A DNA stretch of 64,000 nucleotides. Origin: Paenibacillus_AM sp052180255. Its GTDB lineage: Bacteria; Bacillota; Bacilli; Paenibacillales; NBRC-103111. The stretch covers positions 1,922,001 to 1,986,000 of the forward strand of contig NZ_CP197466.1 in NCBI RefSeq assembly GCF_052180255.1, written 5' to 3'. Below, one piece after another: positions 25,533 to 34,852 of the stretch. The translations under genes and the position numbers were made by a program. The notes under the pieces were generated by a model. That model had not been told where the DNA came from. It was given only the letters and a program-made list of their open reading frames with translations, and ran no database searches. The first letter of the stretch is position 1, and each line of letters starts with the position of its first letter.

Positions 25533-26300
25533 TCACTGCTTTACCCAGTACGCACTGCAATCCTCTAGGCGATCCATAAACCCATACTCAATTAAGTAGC
25601 GGCGTAAAGTCACATATTCAGTCGGATGAATCTTTTTCAAAATCGCATTGACTTCAATTTCAGTGTAATTATGATTTGGTTCGAAGAATGTATGAATATG
25701 TTTCAGAATGGAAACTTTACGCTTCTCCTTCTTTGGGAACTCACGTAGTTGACCTTCTAATCCATCTGGAAAATAGGACCTGAGAATCTCCTCATTCTCC
25801 TGCTCCGTAATCGCATATCGTTCATCAATCATCGTTGCGGTACGATGAATATCGATGAGTCGCTGAGAAGGAACTGTCTGATCTTCCAGCGATTCCATAA
25901 TCGCGAGAAACAGTTTCGCCTGCTTTGCTTTCTCACGGAGAGTAAAGCGATGATTACGGATCGTAGAAGCGCTGCCTCCACCTAGTTGTTGAACAATTTC
26001 CTTATCGGTTAATCCTTGTTGAAAAGATTGAATTAATTTTTTTTGCAAATCAGTAAGTCCAGTTAACTTCTTATCTAATGAAAGTAAATAATGCCCCATT
26101 GAAATATGCTGTGTCTCAATATGTTTACGGATCGACTTGTGTGCACTATAAAATTGTTCTCCAGCAGGATAGATAACGCCATCCTCAAAGGTTTTTCCAC
26201 AGACTAAACAGATAAATTCCTCTGCGATTTCATCAAATACATATCCTTGTTTTATTTCTGAAAGGGAAGCGGTCCAGAATCGATCATTTGTATTTTCCAT
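25533..26300 (-). CDS. Regulator-like protein with CxxC N-terminus and DUF2087 C-terminus
   Basis: The 255-residue protein has CLVCG near residue 31, possibly a half zinc site, then a LuxR/sigma-type helix-turn-helix (LTDLQKKLIQSFQQGLTDKE, about residues 80-115), then a C-terminal DUF2087 domain (KVSILKHIHTFFEPNHNYTE). The combination is annotated as a transcription regulator in Bacillales; its target is unknown. A GGTGG site precedes the ATG. Confidence 0.75.
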   Translation of the reverse strand: MENTNDRFWTASLSEIKQGYVFDEIAEEFICLVCGKTFEDGVIYPAGEQFYSAHKSIRKHIETQHISMGHYLLSLDKKLTGLTDLQKKLIQSFQQGLTDKEIVQQLGGGSASTIRNHRFTLREKAKQAKLFLAIMESLEDQTVPSQRLIDIHRTATMIDERYAITEQENEEILRSYFPDGLEGQLREFPKKEKRKVSILKHIHTFFEPNHNYTEIEVNAILKKIHPTEYVTLRRYLIEYGFMDRLEDCSAYWVKQ

Positions 26301-26467
26301 AAACGAATACCACCTATGTTTGTTTAATATATAGATATGATATTACATTGTTTATTTGCATTCAAGTGAGTTGGGGGATCGAAATGAGTCTGTGGTGAGC
26401 TTTCACTGCAGACTTTTTTATCGTGATCATTATACTTGAGCACCACTTCATGGTATGATGGAGTTTA

Positions 26468-26509
26468 AACCCCCATTTTTCATCGGTGAACCGAGCCAAA
26501 GTGGGGGTT
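26468..26509 (+). other. Hairpin in the topB leader
   Basis: AACCCCCA and TGGGGGTT pair, with a smaller TCGGT/ACCGA stem inside. No T-run follows. It could be a leader structure of topB or mark the promoter region. Confidence 0.45.
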
Positions 26510-26537
26510 CATTCTCGCTAAACGAGGGGTTAGTCGT

Positions 26538-28799
26538 TTGAAAACGTTAATTATTGCTGAAAAACCGGATATGGGTCGCAATATTGCGGCTGCTATTGAA
26601 CCGCGCTCACTTAATAAACGAACCTATATCGAAGGTGACAATTACATTATTACATGGGCAATCGGGCATTTAATTGAACTTGCTGAACCTGATGCTTATG
26701 ACCCTAAATATAAGAAATGGAACATCGGTCATTTACCTATTATCCCAGAGACATTCCGCTTGATTCCGAATCCACGGACTAAGGATCAATTAAATGTGAT
26801 CGCAGATCTAGCCAAGCGATGCGAAGCGATAGTGAACGCATGCGATGCCGGGCGAGAGGGGCAGCATATTTTTGCACTTATTATGCGTTACTTGCAGCTT
26901 CGATTACCAGTCAAACGCCTCTGGATCTCGGACTTAACTCCAGAGACGATTCGCCAAGGGTTCGCTGAGCTTAAGGAAGGATCGGAATATGCGAATTTAA
27001 CGAAAGCTGCACGAGCAAGAAGTGAAGCTGATTGGGTAATCGGGATGAATGGAACAAGAGCGTTCACGACGAAACATAATGTATTGCTTTCTGTGGGACG
27101 CGTTCAGACGCCAGTACTGGCATTGCTTTATGAGCGTCAGAAGTTGATCGAATCATTCGATTCCCTAACCTTTTATGATCTGGAAGCAACCTTTAAGCAG
27201 AACGAGACGGAATATAAGGGCATGTGGCAAGGGGATCGGTTAACCGATCCGGAACGTGCAGATAAGCTTTTACAGAAGGTCAAGGGAAAAGATGGAATCG
27301 TCCAATCATATGAAGTGAAGGAAACGAAGGAATATCCGTTTAAGCTCTATGATCTGACACTATTGCAGCGTGAGGCAAATGCACGTTATGGATTTTCGGC
27401 GAAGAAGACGCTCGATCTTGCGCAAGCTTTGTATGAGAAACATAAGGTCATTTCTTATCCGCGTACGAACTCGAACTATGTGACAGAGGCGAATATTCCT
27501 CAAATGCATAGTGCATTAAATGCGCTGCGCGGAACTGCCTATGATCAATGGGCACAAGGTGCGAACAAGTCACTCGTGCATGTGAATAACAAGTCGATCT
27601 GCAACCCGACGAAGGTTGAGGATCATCATGCCATTTTGCCAACAGGTAAACGAAGTACAACGCTTTCTACCGATGAGAATAAACTATTCGATCTCGTGAT
27701 TCGCAGATTTTTATCTCAGTATTACCCGGCAGCCATGTACAAAGCGCACACGGTTATGACAGTGGTCGAGGGGGAAGAATTCAAGACGAATATTAAGCAA
27801 TTGCTATCCAAGGGTTGGAAAGCGATTTATGATGAATTGAAGCAGGAGAAACGAACCAGTAAGAAAAAGGAGGAAGATGAGGAAGAAGAAGCGGCTGAAG
27901 TGACAGATGATTTTTCCGTTGTGGAGGGACAAGCTTCAACATGCACAGACGCACTTGTGAAAGAGAAGATGACCCAACCGCCTAAAGCATTCACGGAAGG
28001 AACTTTGCTTAAAGCGATGGAGAGCGCTGGGAAATCGGTTGAAGATGAAGAATTGCGCGAAGCGATGAAAGACTCTGGTCTTGGAACGCCTGCGACACGT
28101 GCAGCAACGATCGAACGATTGAAGAACGTCGGGTATATCGAAGCACAGGGTAAACGGATGATGATCACACTCAAAGGTCGAACGGCGATTGAACTGATTC
28201 GAAATGCGGGTGTTGAGCTGCTAACTTCTCCTGAGATGACTGGGCAATGGGAGCGGCGATTGAATGCGATTGCGAAAGGCGAAGCTTCTGACGAAGCCTT
28301 TATGCAGCAGGTAAAGAAGTTCGCTGGATTTATCGTGGAAAAAGTAAGACAACAAAGTCGCGCTGCACAGACTGATTTTGGTGAAGTGCAAGACGGGGCT
28401 GACAGTGGAAAAAGCGGTAAGGGCAAGGGTACAGCTGCATCAAAGCCAGCAAAGGGTAAGTCTGCAAGTCGAGGAAAAGCAGCAGAAGAAGCGAGTGGAG
28501 AAAGAAAATCTCGTGCATCAGCCTCAAGTGCTATCGCAGCATGTCCGCGGGAAGGGTGTGGAGGCACCATTTTTATGGGGAAAAAGGGTTATGGGTGCTC
28601 GCATTACAAAACAGGCTGCGGCTTCGTCATATGGAAAGAGAGCTTTGGCAGAACATTGACTGATACGCAAGTTAAGGCTCTAATTGAGAAAGGCAAGACT
28701 GCGAAGTTGAAATTGAAGACCGATAGCGGAGATGAGATCGATGGAAGAATTCTGTTAATGAACCCATCAGCAGGCACGCTATCAATTGAGAGAGTTTAA
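26538..28799 (+). CDS. topB: DNA topoisomerase III
   Basis: Type IA topoisomerase of 753 residues that relaxes or decatenates DNA through a transient 5'-phosphotyrosine. The TOPRIM domain starts at residue 1 (TLIIAEKPDMGRNIAAAIE) with CDAGREGQHIF metal residues. The active-site Tyr is in SYPRTNSNYV (about residue 307). After about residue 600 there is a basic, low-complexity Gly-Lys-Ser linker, then a C-terminal zinc-ribbon-like unit with CPREGCGG and CSHYKTGCG. The start is TTG with GAGGGG upstream. ung follows after 13 bases. Confidence 0.94.
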   Translation: MKTLIIAEKPDMGRNIAAAIEPRSLNKRTYIEGDNYIITWAIGHLIELAEPDAYDPKYKKWNIGHLPIIPETFRLIPNPRTKDQLNVIADLAKRCEAIVNACDAGREGQHIFALIMRYLQLRLPVKRLWISDLTPETIRQGFAELKEGSEYANLTKAARARSEADWVIGMNGTRAFTTKHNVLLSVGRVQTPVLALLYERQKLIESFDSLTFYDLEATFKQNETEYKGMWQGDRLTDPERADKLLQKVKGKDGIVQSYEVKETKEYPFKLYDLTLLQREANARYGFSAKKTLDLAQALYEKHKVISYPRTNSNYVTEANIPQMHSALNALRGTAYDQWAQGANKSLVHVNNKSICNPTKVEDHHAILPTGKRSTTLSTDENKLFDLVIRRFLSQYYPAAMYKAHTVMTVVEGEEFKTNIKQLLSKGWKAIYDELKQEKRTSKKKEEDEEEEAAEVTDDFSVVEGQASTCTDALVKEKMTQPPKAFTEGTLLKAMESAGKSVEDEELREAMKDSGLGTPATRAATIERLKNVGYIEAQGKRMMITLKGRTAIELIRNAGVELLTSPEMTGQWERRLNAIAKGEASDEAFMQQVKKFAGFIVEKVRQQSRAAQTDFGEVQDGADSGKSGKGKGTAASKPAKGKSASRGKAAEEASGERKSRASASSAIAACPREGCGGTIFMGKKGYGCSHYKTGCGFVIWKESFGRTLTDTQVKALIEKGKTAKLKLKTDSGDEIDGRILLMNPSAGTLSIERV

Positions 28800-28812
28800 G
28801 GGGAGTAAGTAG

Positions 28813-29529
28813 ATGGATCAGGTGATGGTGTGGAAGAATCGATTGCAAAATGATTGGAAAACCGTAATGAATAGCGAATGGGAAAAACCTTATATGCAGG
28901 ATCTGATTGCATTTTTGGCTGATGAGTATGCGGAGCATGAGGTATTCCCAGCGCAAGAGCATATTTTTGCTGCACTGGATGCTACGTCTTTCCAGGCGAC
29001 GAAGGTTGTTATTCTCGGGCAAGATCCGTATCATGGAGCAGGCCAAGCACATGGAATGAGCTTTTCTGTGCAGCCTGGAGTAGCGGTTCCTCCATCACTA
29101 CGCAATATGTATAAAGAGTTACATACCGATCTGAATATCCCGATTCCAACACATGGATGCTTACGTGCATGGTCCGAGCAAGGTGTGCTATTATTGAACA
29201 CGGTGTTGACAGTTCGTTCAGGCGAGCCATTGTCTCATCGAAAACGGGGTTGGGAGACTTTTACAGATGTGATAATTCGTCAATTGAACGAAAAAGAGCA
29301 GCCTATCGTCTTCATTCTTTGGGGAAATGAGGCCATCAAGAAAGCGGCTATGCTAGACAGCTCCAAGCATCATATTCTGACTTCTGTTCACCCGAGCCCA
29401 CTGTCTGCTCGTCGTGGATTTTTCGGGTCACGACCTTTTTCTAGAACGAACGACTTCTTAATCAGCCAAGGTCTTGCTCCAATTGAATGGTCCATTTCGG
29501 ATTATGAGATTCCTGCAAGTCCACTATAG
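28813..29529 (+). CDS. ung: Uracil-DNA glycosylase
   Basis: Family-1 UDG of 238 residues that removes uracil from DNA in base-excision repair. It has the water-activating loop GQDPYHG (Asp71), the uracil-binding LLLNTVLTV, and the minor-groove loop HPSPLSA. Typical length. Co-directional and 13 bases after topB, so likely one transcript; a terminator follows. Confidence 0.95.
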   Translation: MDQVMVWKNRLQNDWKTVMNSEWEKPYMQDLIAFLADEYAEHEVFPAQEHIFAALDATSFQATKVVILGQDPYHGAGQAHGMSFSVQPGVAVPPSLRNMYKELHTDLNIPIPTHGCLRAWSEQGVLLLNTVLTVRSGEPLSHRKRGWETFTDVIIRQLNEKEQPIVFILWGNEAIKKAAMLDSSKHHILTSVHPSPLSARRGFFGSRPFSRTNDFLISQGLAPIEWSISDYEIPASPL

Positions 29530-29549
29530 TCAATAGACATATTATTTTA

Positions 29550-29601
29550 GGATGAGTAATGCGAATGGGGATCTCCCTTAATGTGTTGCTCATCCTCTTT
29601 T
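29550..29601 (+). terminator. Terminator after ung
   Basis: AGGATGAGTAAT and GTTGCTCATCCT pair across a short loop, followed by CTTTT. Confidence 0.7.
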
Positions 29602-29665
29602 GATGCAGCAAGAATTATACATATCACTCACCGTCCGGGCAGGTTAACAGAGAAAGGATATAGAC

Positions 29666-30022
29666 ATGAGGGTTATAACTTTGTGTGGTTCTACAAAATT
29701 CAAAGACCAATTTGAACAAGCAAACGCATTTCTTACACTTCAAGGTAATATCGTTATTAGCGTTGCCTTCTTTGAGCAAAGCGATGGTTTTGAAATAACA
29801 CAAGAACAAGCCGAATTACTGGGAAATATTCATTTTAGGAAAATTGATATTTCTGATGAAATATTCGTTATTAACGTTAATGGTTACATAGGCACTAGCA
29901 CAAGAAAAGAAATTGAGTATGCTGAAAAGAAGGGGAAAGCGATTCGTTATTACTCTGATGGAAAAATTACTTCTTACGAATGCTCGCTAACGGGAAACTA
30001 TAGCTTCATAAAGACAAGTTAA
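29666..30022 (+). CDS. Nucleoside 2-deoxyribosyltransferase-like protein
   Basis: The 118-residue protein opens with ITLCGSTKFKDQF and has GYIGTSTRKEIEYAEKKGKA, the two phosphate/ribose-loop motifs of the nucleoside deoxyribosyltransferase/DUF4406 fold. It ends with an unusual tail YECSLTGNYSFIKTS. The function may be base exchange on deoxynucleosides; not proven. AT-rich compared with topB and ung, it marks the start of the accessory region. AAAGGATAT precedes the ATG. Confidence 0.65.
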   Translation: MRVITLCGSTKFKDQFEQANAFLTLQGNIVISVAFFEQSDGFEITQEQAELLGNIHFRKIDISDEIFVINVNGYIGTSTRKEIEYAEKKGKAIRYYSDGKITSYECSLTGNYSFIKTS

Positions 30023-30040
30023 AAAGGAGTTGTGTGTCAA

Positions 30041-30199
30041 ATGCAAAAAGCAATAATTGTTAGTTACTTGACCGAAAAAAGGAATAATTTAGAAGAACTT
30101 AATGAATTGTCATCTCAGGGATGGAAAGTAGTTAGTCAAAGTTCTATGGGAAGTGGAGGAGTGAATACGGTCTATTCCCTCGTAATAGTAGAAAAATAG
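30041..30199 (+). CDS. Small DUF4177-like protein
   Basis: A 52-residue frame from ATG 30041 with AAAAAGGAG upstream, just 18 bases after the deoxyribosyltransferase-like gene. It reads ELNELSSQGWKVVSQSSMGS, the core pattern of DUF4177 proteins (a Gly-Trp-Lys-Val turn after a helix). Function unknown. Confidence 0.65.
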   Translation: MQKAIIVSYLTEKRNNLEELNELSSQGWKVVSQSSMGSGGVNTVYSLVIVEK

Positions 30200-30202
30200 C
30201 TA

Positions 30203-30229
30203 TTCAGCTAAAGGGTAGTTTAGTTGAAT
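30203..30229 (+). repeat. R1 repeat, half copy
   Basis: TTCAGCTAAAGGGTAGTTTA followed by GTTGAA. It lies directly after the DUF4177-like stop codon and before the phosphotransferase gene. Confidence 0.6.
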
Positions 30230-30313
30230 ATTTCCAAACTATACCTAGTATTTCTATCACTCGAAATAGTGCAATTGTTGAAATATATGGGAAAAGTTCA
30301 GGAGGCAGTGAAA

Positions 30314-31183
30314 ATGGCACAAAGACCAGATGTTAACAATATCATTAAAGACCTTCGTGAAACAGGTGTAATTGATTCAACCTCAAAGGTTACTAATAAG
30401 ATGAAGGGGACCACGGATGGACTTGTATATACTCTTACAGTCAACGACGAACCGAAATATGTGTTGAAGTTGGATAGTGCACAAAATATATCCTTGGTTG
30501 AACAATTGCTTCATACTTATAGGCATGCCACTCTACTACCTAAACTTCTCTATACGGATCCTGCAAAAGCATATTTTGTTTATACATACATTACTGGTAC
30601 AACCCATTATAAAAGAGGATCAAAAATAAACTGGCTGACACTTTTGATCAATGGGCTCATCAATCATTATGAAAATTTTCAACATACGGACAAGTGGGGA
30701 TTCTGGTTGGAAGATCCGTGTGAAACTTGGCGTGATTTTATTGATCAGGGTGTGGAATATGCTCGAATTAATGTGGGGAGCCTTTTGCCAATTGAGGATT
30801 ATCATAAAGTGAAATCTTTTGTTAGTAATATATCGAAGGGTGAAGGATATGAAAGATTTTTACTTCACGGCGATTGTGGTGTTCATAATTTCGTGTTTGA
30901 TCAAAACGCATTAAAAGGAGTTATTGATCCTTCACCGATTGTTGGACCTGTGTTGTATGATTTCATTTATGCTTTTTGCTCCTCTCCTGACGATTTAAAC
31001 CTAGAAACTTTAATTCCAACATTCACTTTGCTAAATCATGTGCCACCTATGGAAAGATCAATGCTTATCGAAGAAGTGATCATTCAGCTTTATTGTCGTA
31101 TCGGAATCTGTTTAAAACACCATCCACATGATTTAACTGATTACTTAAAGGCATGGGACTACTGGAAAGCCCTTGTACCTTAA
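30314..31183 (+). CDS. Aminoglycoside phosphotransferase-family kinase
   Basis: The 289-residue protein has the protein-kinase-like fold of APH enzymes: Brenner motif LLHGDCGVHNFVF with catalytic Asp and Asn, metal-binding Asp in GVIDPSPIVGP, and a Lys in YVLKLDSAQ for ATP. Targets in this family include antibiotics, homoserine, choline and others, so resistance should not be assumed. The ATG at 30314 follows AGGAGG; the frame upstream to 30224 crosses the R1 repeat. Stand-alone gene. Confidence 0.75.
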   Translation: MAQRPDVNNIIKDLRETGVIDSTSKVTNKMKGTTDGLVYTLTVNDEPKYVLKLDSAQNISLVEQLLHTYRHATLLPKLLYTDPAKAYFVYTYITGTTHYKRGSKINWLTLLINGLINHYENFQHTDKWGFWLEDPCETWRDFIDQGVEYARINVGSLLPIEDYHKVKSFVSNISKGEGYERFLLHGDCGVHNFVFDQNALKGVIDPSPIVGPVLYDFIYAFCSSPDDLNLETLIPTFTLLNHVPPMERSMLIEEVIIQLYCRIGICLKHHPHDLTDYLKAWDYWKALVP

Positions 31184-31341
31184 GTGGCCGCTTACGGACC
31201 AATCTTCCTGTGCTTATCGACGTGTTTAAAAAGGTCTGGTGCCAAGAGTTGAATAAAAAATCCAAGTGCTTTACAGCACTTGAACTTATCGATCACATAA
31301 ATCTCCATAGTCACACAATATACTATAGGAGAGGTCAAAAA

Positions 31342-31766
31342 CTATTGAATGTTAAAAGTATCGTTCTCAACTATTATTTTTAATTCGGATTGATCATGTT
31401 GAATATGTTTGATGAAAACATTATTAATGACACATATTTTCAAACTACCTGTATAACTTAACTTTCTAACTTTATTTATTTTATTCCAAATAATATTTGA
31501 GTCTATGAGATTAGATGTTTTATTGGAATCTGAATTGTAAAATCCATAGTATGATATTCCACCATAGAAGAACCAATATAGGTTATCATATTCATCTTTT
31601 TGTATATGACTTATAACCCAATTCGAAGGAAAGGTGTTATTTATTATTTGAATAATTGAATTATTGCTGTCTTTACGGGGTGTTCTTTTGTTGAATACAT
31701 AAACGAAGGGGGATCTAATTTATTTATAAGTTTTGCTTGATGACGTATAAAGTATGTCTGCCTCAT
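31342..31766 (-). pseudogene. Unrecognised gene broken by one frameshift
   Basis: From an ATG at 31766 the frame reads MRQTYFIRHQAKLINKLDPP. It must shift by one base near 31683-31690 (around AAAAGAACACCCC) to continue as SNWVISHIQKDEYDNLYWFF and VINNVFIKHIQHDQ, up to a TAG at 31342-31344. Together that would be about 140 residues. The family is unknown. Either a decayed gene or a sequencing indel in a homopolymer. Confidence 0.5.
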
Positions 31767-32218
31767 ATAAAAAGATTATCAAAATAAGGTCTACAATTAA
31801 TGAATATAAAATCATTTATTACAAAGAAACTCTGAGAATCATATTAACTTCTCGTAAATTTACGTCAACATTCCATAGTAACATTCCATAGTCCAGATAA
31901 CTTCTTTGTTCGCAGTAGGGCCATCTAGGTTAGTTATGTTAATTGGTATGTCTTATAAGGAGGTTCAAGCAGTTAATAAGTTCAAAAGTATGCCTCAATT
32001 CAAAATGTTTAATATTTCCATTGCTACAGGAACTGGTAGAATACTCAAACTATAAAGAGGTACTCAATACTTCTCATTAGAGTACCTATGAAGTAAACGC
32101 AATAAAAGTTTAGAGCACTTACCTAATAGATAGCGCTCTGTATACTATATTTTTGTGCAGAAAAATTCGCTGTTAGAATGTTACGGTGAACCGTATCATA
32201 AGTGACGGCGAAAAACAT
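31767..32218. other. AT-rich gap with small remnants
   Basis: A short plus frame at 31950-32057 (MSYKEVQAVNKFKSMPQF) has AAGGAGG inside rather than before it and is not accepted. A hairpin AGGTACTC/GAGTACCT is at 32058-32089. The R2 repeat copy begins near 32186. Nothing else is supported. Confidence 0.35.
32186..32215 (+). repeat. R2 repeat, copy 1 (partial)
   Basis: GTGAACCGTATCATAAGTGA followed by CGGCGAAAA. Related to 34425-34478 and 36191-36231. Confidence 0.6.
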
Positions 32219-32350
32219 GAGATTGAACTAAACCTGGACTACTTAATTCAAACTCAAAATGAAGATGGTAGTTGGTCACCAAATTGGTCTTGGGGCGGTG
32301 GGGATAACGAGGAAGCGTGGCAGTGGACAAAAGTGAAGTGGCAAGGTTAA
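32219..32350 (+). pseudogene. C-terminal fragment of a squalene-cyclase/prenyltransferase-repeat protein
   Basis: The frame reads LDYLIQTQNEDGSWSPNWSW then EEAWQWTKVKWQG and stops at 32348-32350. The QxxDGSW repeat is the hallmark of terpene cyclase/prenyltransferase alpha-alpha barrels. Only about 43 residues remain and no start is present; the upstream part is replaced by an R2 repeat. Confidence 0.55.
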
Positions 32351-32402
32351 GCGCACTCTATGGCTCCTTCCAAGGTCTACAATGACATCGCAGTGTTCCT
32401 CA

Positions 32403-33089
32403 CTAACAATCCTGAATAACTAACTTTCCGGTCGTCAGATCCTCATTCACAAACGCAAAAATCGTTGGCGAGGCGCCCACCTGCAAGCAGAACGGCTTGA
32501 AATTCGCATGTAATTGCAGCAGCAACCGCCAGTTGTTGCTGTCATCCGGCCAACCATCGCCTTGAAAAAAATAGGGCACCCCCCCAATTTTATCGCCATC
32601 AACTTCGTCGCTATAGGCGTTTTGCTCATTCTTAGTGAGCGAGATGTAGGACTCGCAAGGGAGAAATTCGGGGTCTTGGGCTTCTTGCAGCTGAGGGATG
32701 CCTTCATAAGATCCACCATTGTCATCCCACAGCGTTGGTCCGTTAGCCAATGGGGCTGTATCGACCAGAATCTCGCCTTCCGGCTGGATAATGATCGCAT
32801 TTTCACCACCATCCGGGTCGATAATATCAGGATCAAAAAAGCCTTCCTCCATATTTTGCGCATGTGTAACAAAGAGATAGGCCATTCGGGAGTCAGGAAC
32901 GTTTGGGGTGGGGAATAGTTGCGGGTTTAGCTCTATCTGACCAATAAACATCATCGGGCGCTTGTCCCACCCGCTGCTAAGCGGCCATTGCGGTTCTGTC
33001 AGCCACACTGGTTGTCCTCCGAATTTCGTTATGGGAGTCCGGATCGGTTTACTGACGCGGGTAACACTGTCGATCTTGTATTTCTTCAA
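32403..33089 (-). CDS. DUF1963 (YwqG-like) protein, possible immunity protein
   Basis: The 228-residue protein has the DUF1963 pattern: TKFGGQPVWLTEPQWPLSS near the N-terminus, MMFIGQIELN, and a C-terminal LLLQLHANF and IFAFVNEDL. YwqG-like proteins sit next to toxin-immunity genes in Bacilli, and a protective role is inferred from this neighbourhood only. The TTG start follows AAGGGA. GC-richer than the region around it, suggesting separate origin. Confidence 0.75.
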   Translation of the reverse strand: MKKYKIDSVTRVSKPIRTPITKFGGQPVWLTEPQWPLSSGWDKRPMMFIGQIELNPQLFPTPNVPDSRMAYLFVTHAQNMEEGFFDPDIIDPDGGENAIIIQPEGEILVDTAPLANGPTLWDDNGGSYEGIPQLQEAQDPEFLPCESYISLTKNEQNAYSDEVDGDKIGGVPYFFQGDGWPDDSNNWRLLLQLHANFKPFCLQVGASPTIFAFVNEDLTTGKLVIQDC

Positions 33090-33174
33090 TAGTTATCGTA
33101 TCCCTTCGTTCTGGCATAACATGATTATAATTGATCCATGCTATTTTAAATAGAAAGACAATAGATTTTCTTAT

Positions 33175-33823
33175 TCAGTGCTGAAACAGGCAGACAGTAT
33201 GTTGCCATATGGTGAGCTTGTCCTTCATCTCAATGGCCTTGATCGCGGTCACAGGGCGGATCACTTCCATCATGTTCAACGTGTGGAAGCCCATTTGAAT
33301 AACCTCGTCTAGCAGCTCCAGGTCATGCTTGATGCGCTTTGGGCTTTCCTGGTTTGCCAGTGTCTGTTCAAGTGTGGTTTTGGCCCTTGCACGGTCTTTT
33401 GCATAAAGTGGGCGACTTCAATTGAATCGAATCGCCATTTTTCCGGTCGTAGGCATAGTGCTCACCGCTATGCCCTTTCAGGAAGATATCCACGTTCGAT
33501 TTATTTCCCGAATAGAGTCCGGCGATGATATCCAATATACCGCCCTCGGCATTAAGAATGCCCATTCGGTTATGATTTTCGGACATGGCCTGAATTAGCT
33601 TTTCGGGGGTGATATCTTGCTTCACGAGTGCGGGCGGGAAAAGCTCCCTGGTCGTATCCAATTTCTTCTGAATGTCCGCCAACTGGAGTCGAGCATCCAG
33701 ATTAGGCCGCCGATTACTTCGGTGGCCTTCCGTGCATGTAGAAACACAAAAACGATTTTTAGCCAAATTTAAAGAATTGGATGTTGGAAAACAATTGGCT
33801 GTATGGCAAGCTAAATAAAGCAT
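33175..33823 (-). pseudogene. Remnant of a DUF3987 (plasmid/phage primase-helicase-like) gene
   Basis: On the minus strand MSENHNRMGILNAEGGILDI and AGLYSGNKSNVDIFLKGHSG are clear DUF3987 segments. The start of the domain is missing, and after LKSPTL the frame shifts into an unrelated helical piece ending MMEVIRPVTAIKAIEMKDKL. This is a fused and truncated relic of a plasmid- or phage-type gene. Confidence 0.6.
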
Positions 33824-33899
33824 GAGAATTTCTTACGCATGAAATGGGACTTAATGAATTCATCCTGATAACAGGATTTGCAGGGAAGGAGATTAACCT

Positions 33900-34343
33900 A
33901 TGAAAGATGCGTTGATGGAGAGATTAAAGGTTTTTCTGCAACGGGAGGACAATAGCACACTAGTAGGCATTCCGGCGAGCCAAGAGGAAATTGCTGAGGC
34001 ACAGCGGCAGCTGAATGTAAACTTTCATGAGGACTATGTACATTTTATCAGGACGTTCGGGGGAGCATTTGCGGGTCTTGCGGTACATGCATTCTCTAAT
34101 GGCTCTAGTCTTGGAAATGAAACGGTTGTCGATTTGACGCTGGGGTTCCGAGAGCAATTCAAGGAGCTTCCCCTTGCAGAGGTTTTACGAACCGGTTATG
34201 TCATCTCTATAGATGGGTCCGGTGATCCGATTATCATCGATCGGGAAGGAAAAGTTTGTATCTGTTATCACGATACCAGGGAAATCAAGTTATTAGCGGA
34301 TTCATTTGAGATGCTGATCGAGGATAATTTTTATGAATGGTGA
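33900..34343 (+). CDS. SMI1/KNR4 (SUKH) family immunity-type protein
   Basis: The 147-residue protein has the SUKH core: IPASQEEIAEAQRQLNVNF, HFIRTFGGAFAG and ISIDGSGDPIIIDREGKV. SUKH proteins are common immunity proteins against contact-dependent or polymorphic toxins; the cognate toxin is not in the window. GGAAGGAG precedes the ATG. A GC-rich hairpin and an R2 repeat follow. Confidence 0.8.
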   Translation: MKDALMERLKVFLQREDNSTLVGIPASQEEIAEAQRQLNVNFHEDYVHFIRTFGGAFAGLAVHAFSNGSSLGNETVVDLTLGFREQFKELPLAEVLRTGYVISIDGSGDPIIIDREGKVCICYHDTREIKLLADSFEMLIEDNFYEW

Positions 34344-34368
34344 TTAGTGCAATCCGGTAGACCATCTG

Positions 34369-34429
34369 TCCGCGGCGGTACCGATAATAAGCCATGAGTG
34401 CTGGCGGTAAGGCACCGCGGCGGATTTTT
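34369..34429 (+). terminator. GC-rich terminator-like hairpin after the SUKH gene
   Basis: TCCGCGGCGGT (34369-34379) and ACCGCGGCGGA (34414-34424) pair with two mismatches, and TTTTT follows. The T-run is also the start of the R2 repeat. Confidence 0.55.
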
Positions 34430-34478
34430 CGCCGATAGACCCGTTAAGCTGAACCGTACCATAAGTGACGGCGAAAAT
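34425..34478 (+). repeat. R2 repeat, copy 2 (full)
   Basis: Begins TTTTTCGCCGATAGACCCG, continues TTAAGCTGAACCGTACCATA and ends AGTGACGGCGAAAA. The ends TTTTCGCCG and CGGCGAAAA are inverted. The copy at 36191-36231 is nearly identical over its first 40 bases. Confidence 0.7.
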
Positions 34479-34648
34479 TTTTGTTGTTGATTTGCCTAGA
34501 ATTGTGGATGATGATGTCTAATAGTGGAGTATTAAGGATCCTGAGACCATTGAACTTAGGATGCTTTTAGTTCTTTGTAACTAGAAATTTGTCCTCAATT
34601 TTACATTGACATGGTATGATAAAGGTAATAAATGGATCAGTTAACAGG
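34479..34648. other. Short gap, nothing recognised
   Basis: AT-rich sequence between R2 and the recombinase remnant. A possible promoter TTGACA-N15-TATGAT is near 34601-34627 on the plus strand. No gene is supported. Confidence 0.3.
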
Positions 34649-34838
34649 TCAAAAACGCAGCGTCTTTCGCTGTTCAAACGGCGCGGCGATGAGCACCTGA
34701 TAAAATCCATGAATCAACTCGCGCACCTGCTCGAAAACGACAGGAGAGGTATTGTCTTTGGCTAGTTCAAGCCCCAGCCGTGACTTTTCTGCTTGTAGTT
34801 TGCTTATATCAGCTATGCCTAACCTCTTAATCTGATAA
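34649..34838 (-). pseudogene. C-terminal remnant of a large serine recombinase
   Basis: The minus frame reads ADISKLQAEKSRLGLELAKD, then FEQVRELIHGFYQVLIAAPF and EQRKTLRF before a TGA. A coiled-coil piece followed by a helix ending in FEQRK-L is the usual tail of large serine recombinases. No catalytic domain is present. It marks a past mobile-element integration. Confidence 0.5.
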
Positions 34839-34852
34839 TAAGAGGTGGTAGC

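Noticed and set aside
27827..28570. Long minus-strand frame inside topB
   Set aside because: It is antisense to the low-complexity Lys/Ser/Gly part of topoisomerase III and has no ribosome site; a shadow.
30314..31183. Calling the phosphotransferase-family gene an aminoglycoside resistance gene
   Set aside because: Only the general kinase motifs are visible; the family has many non-antibiotic substrates.
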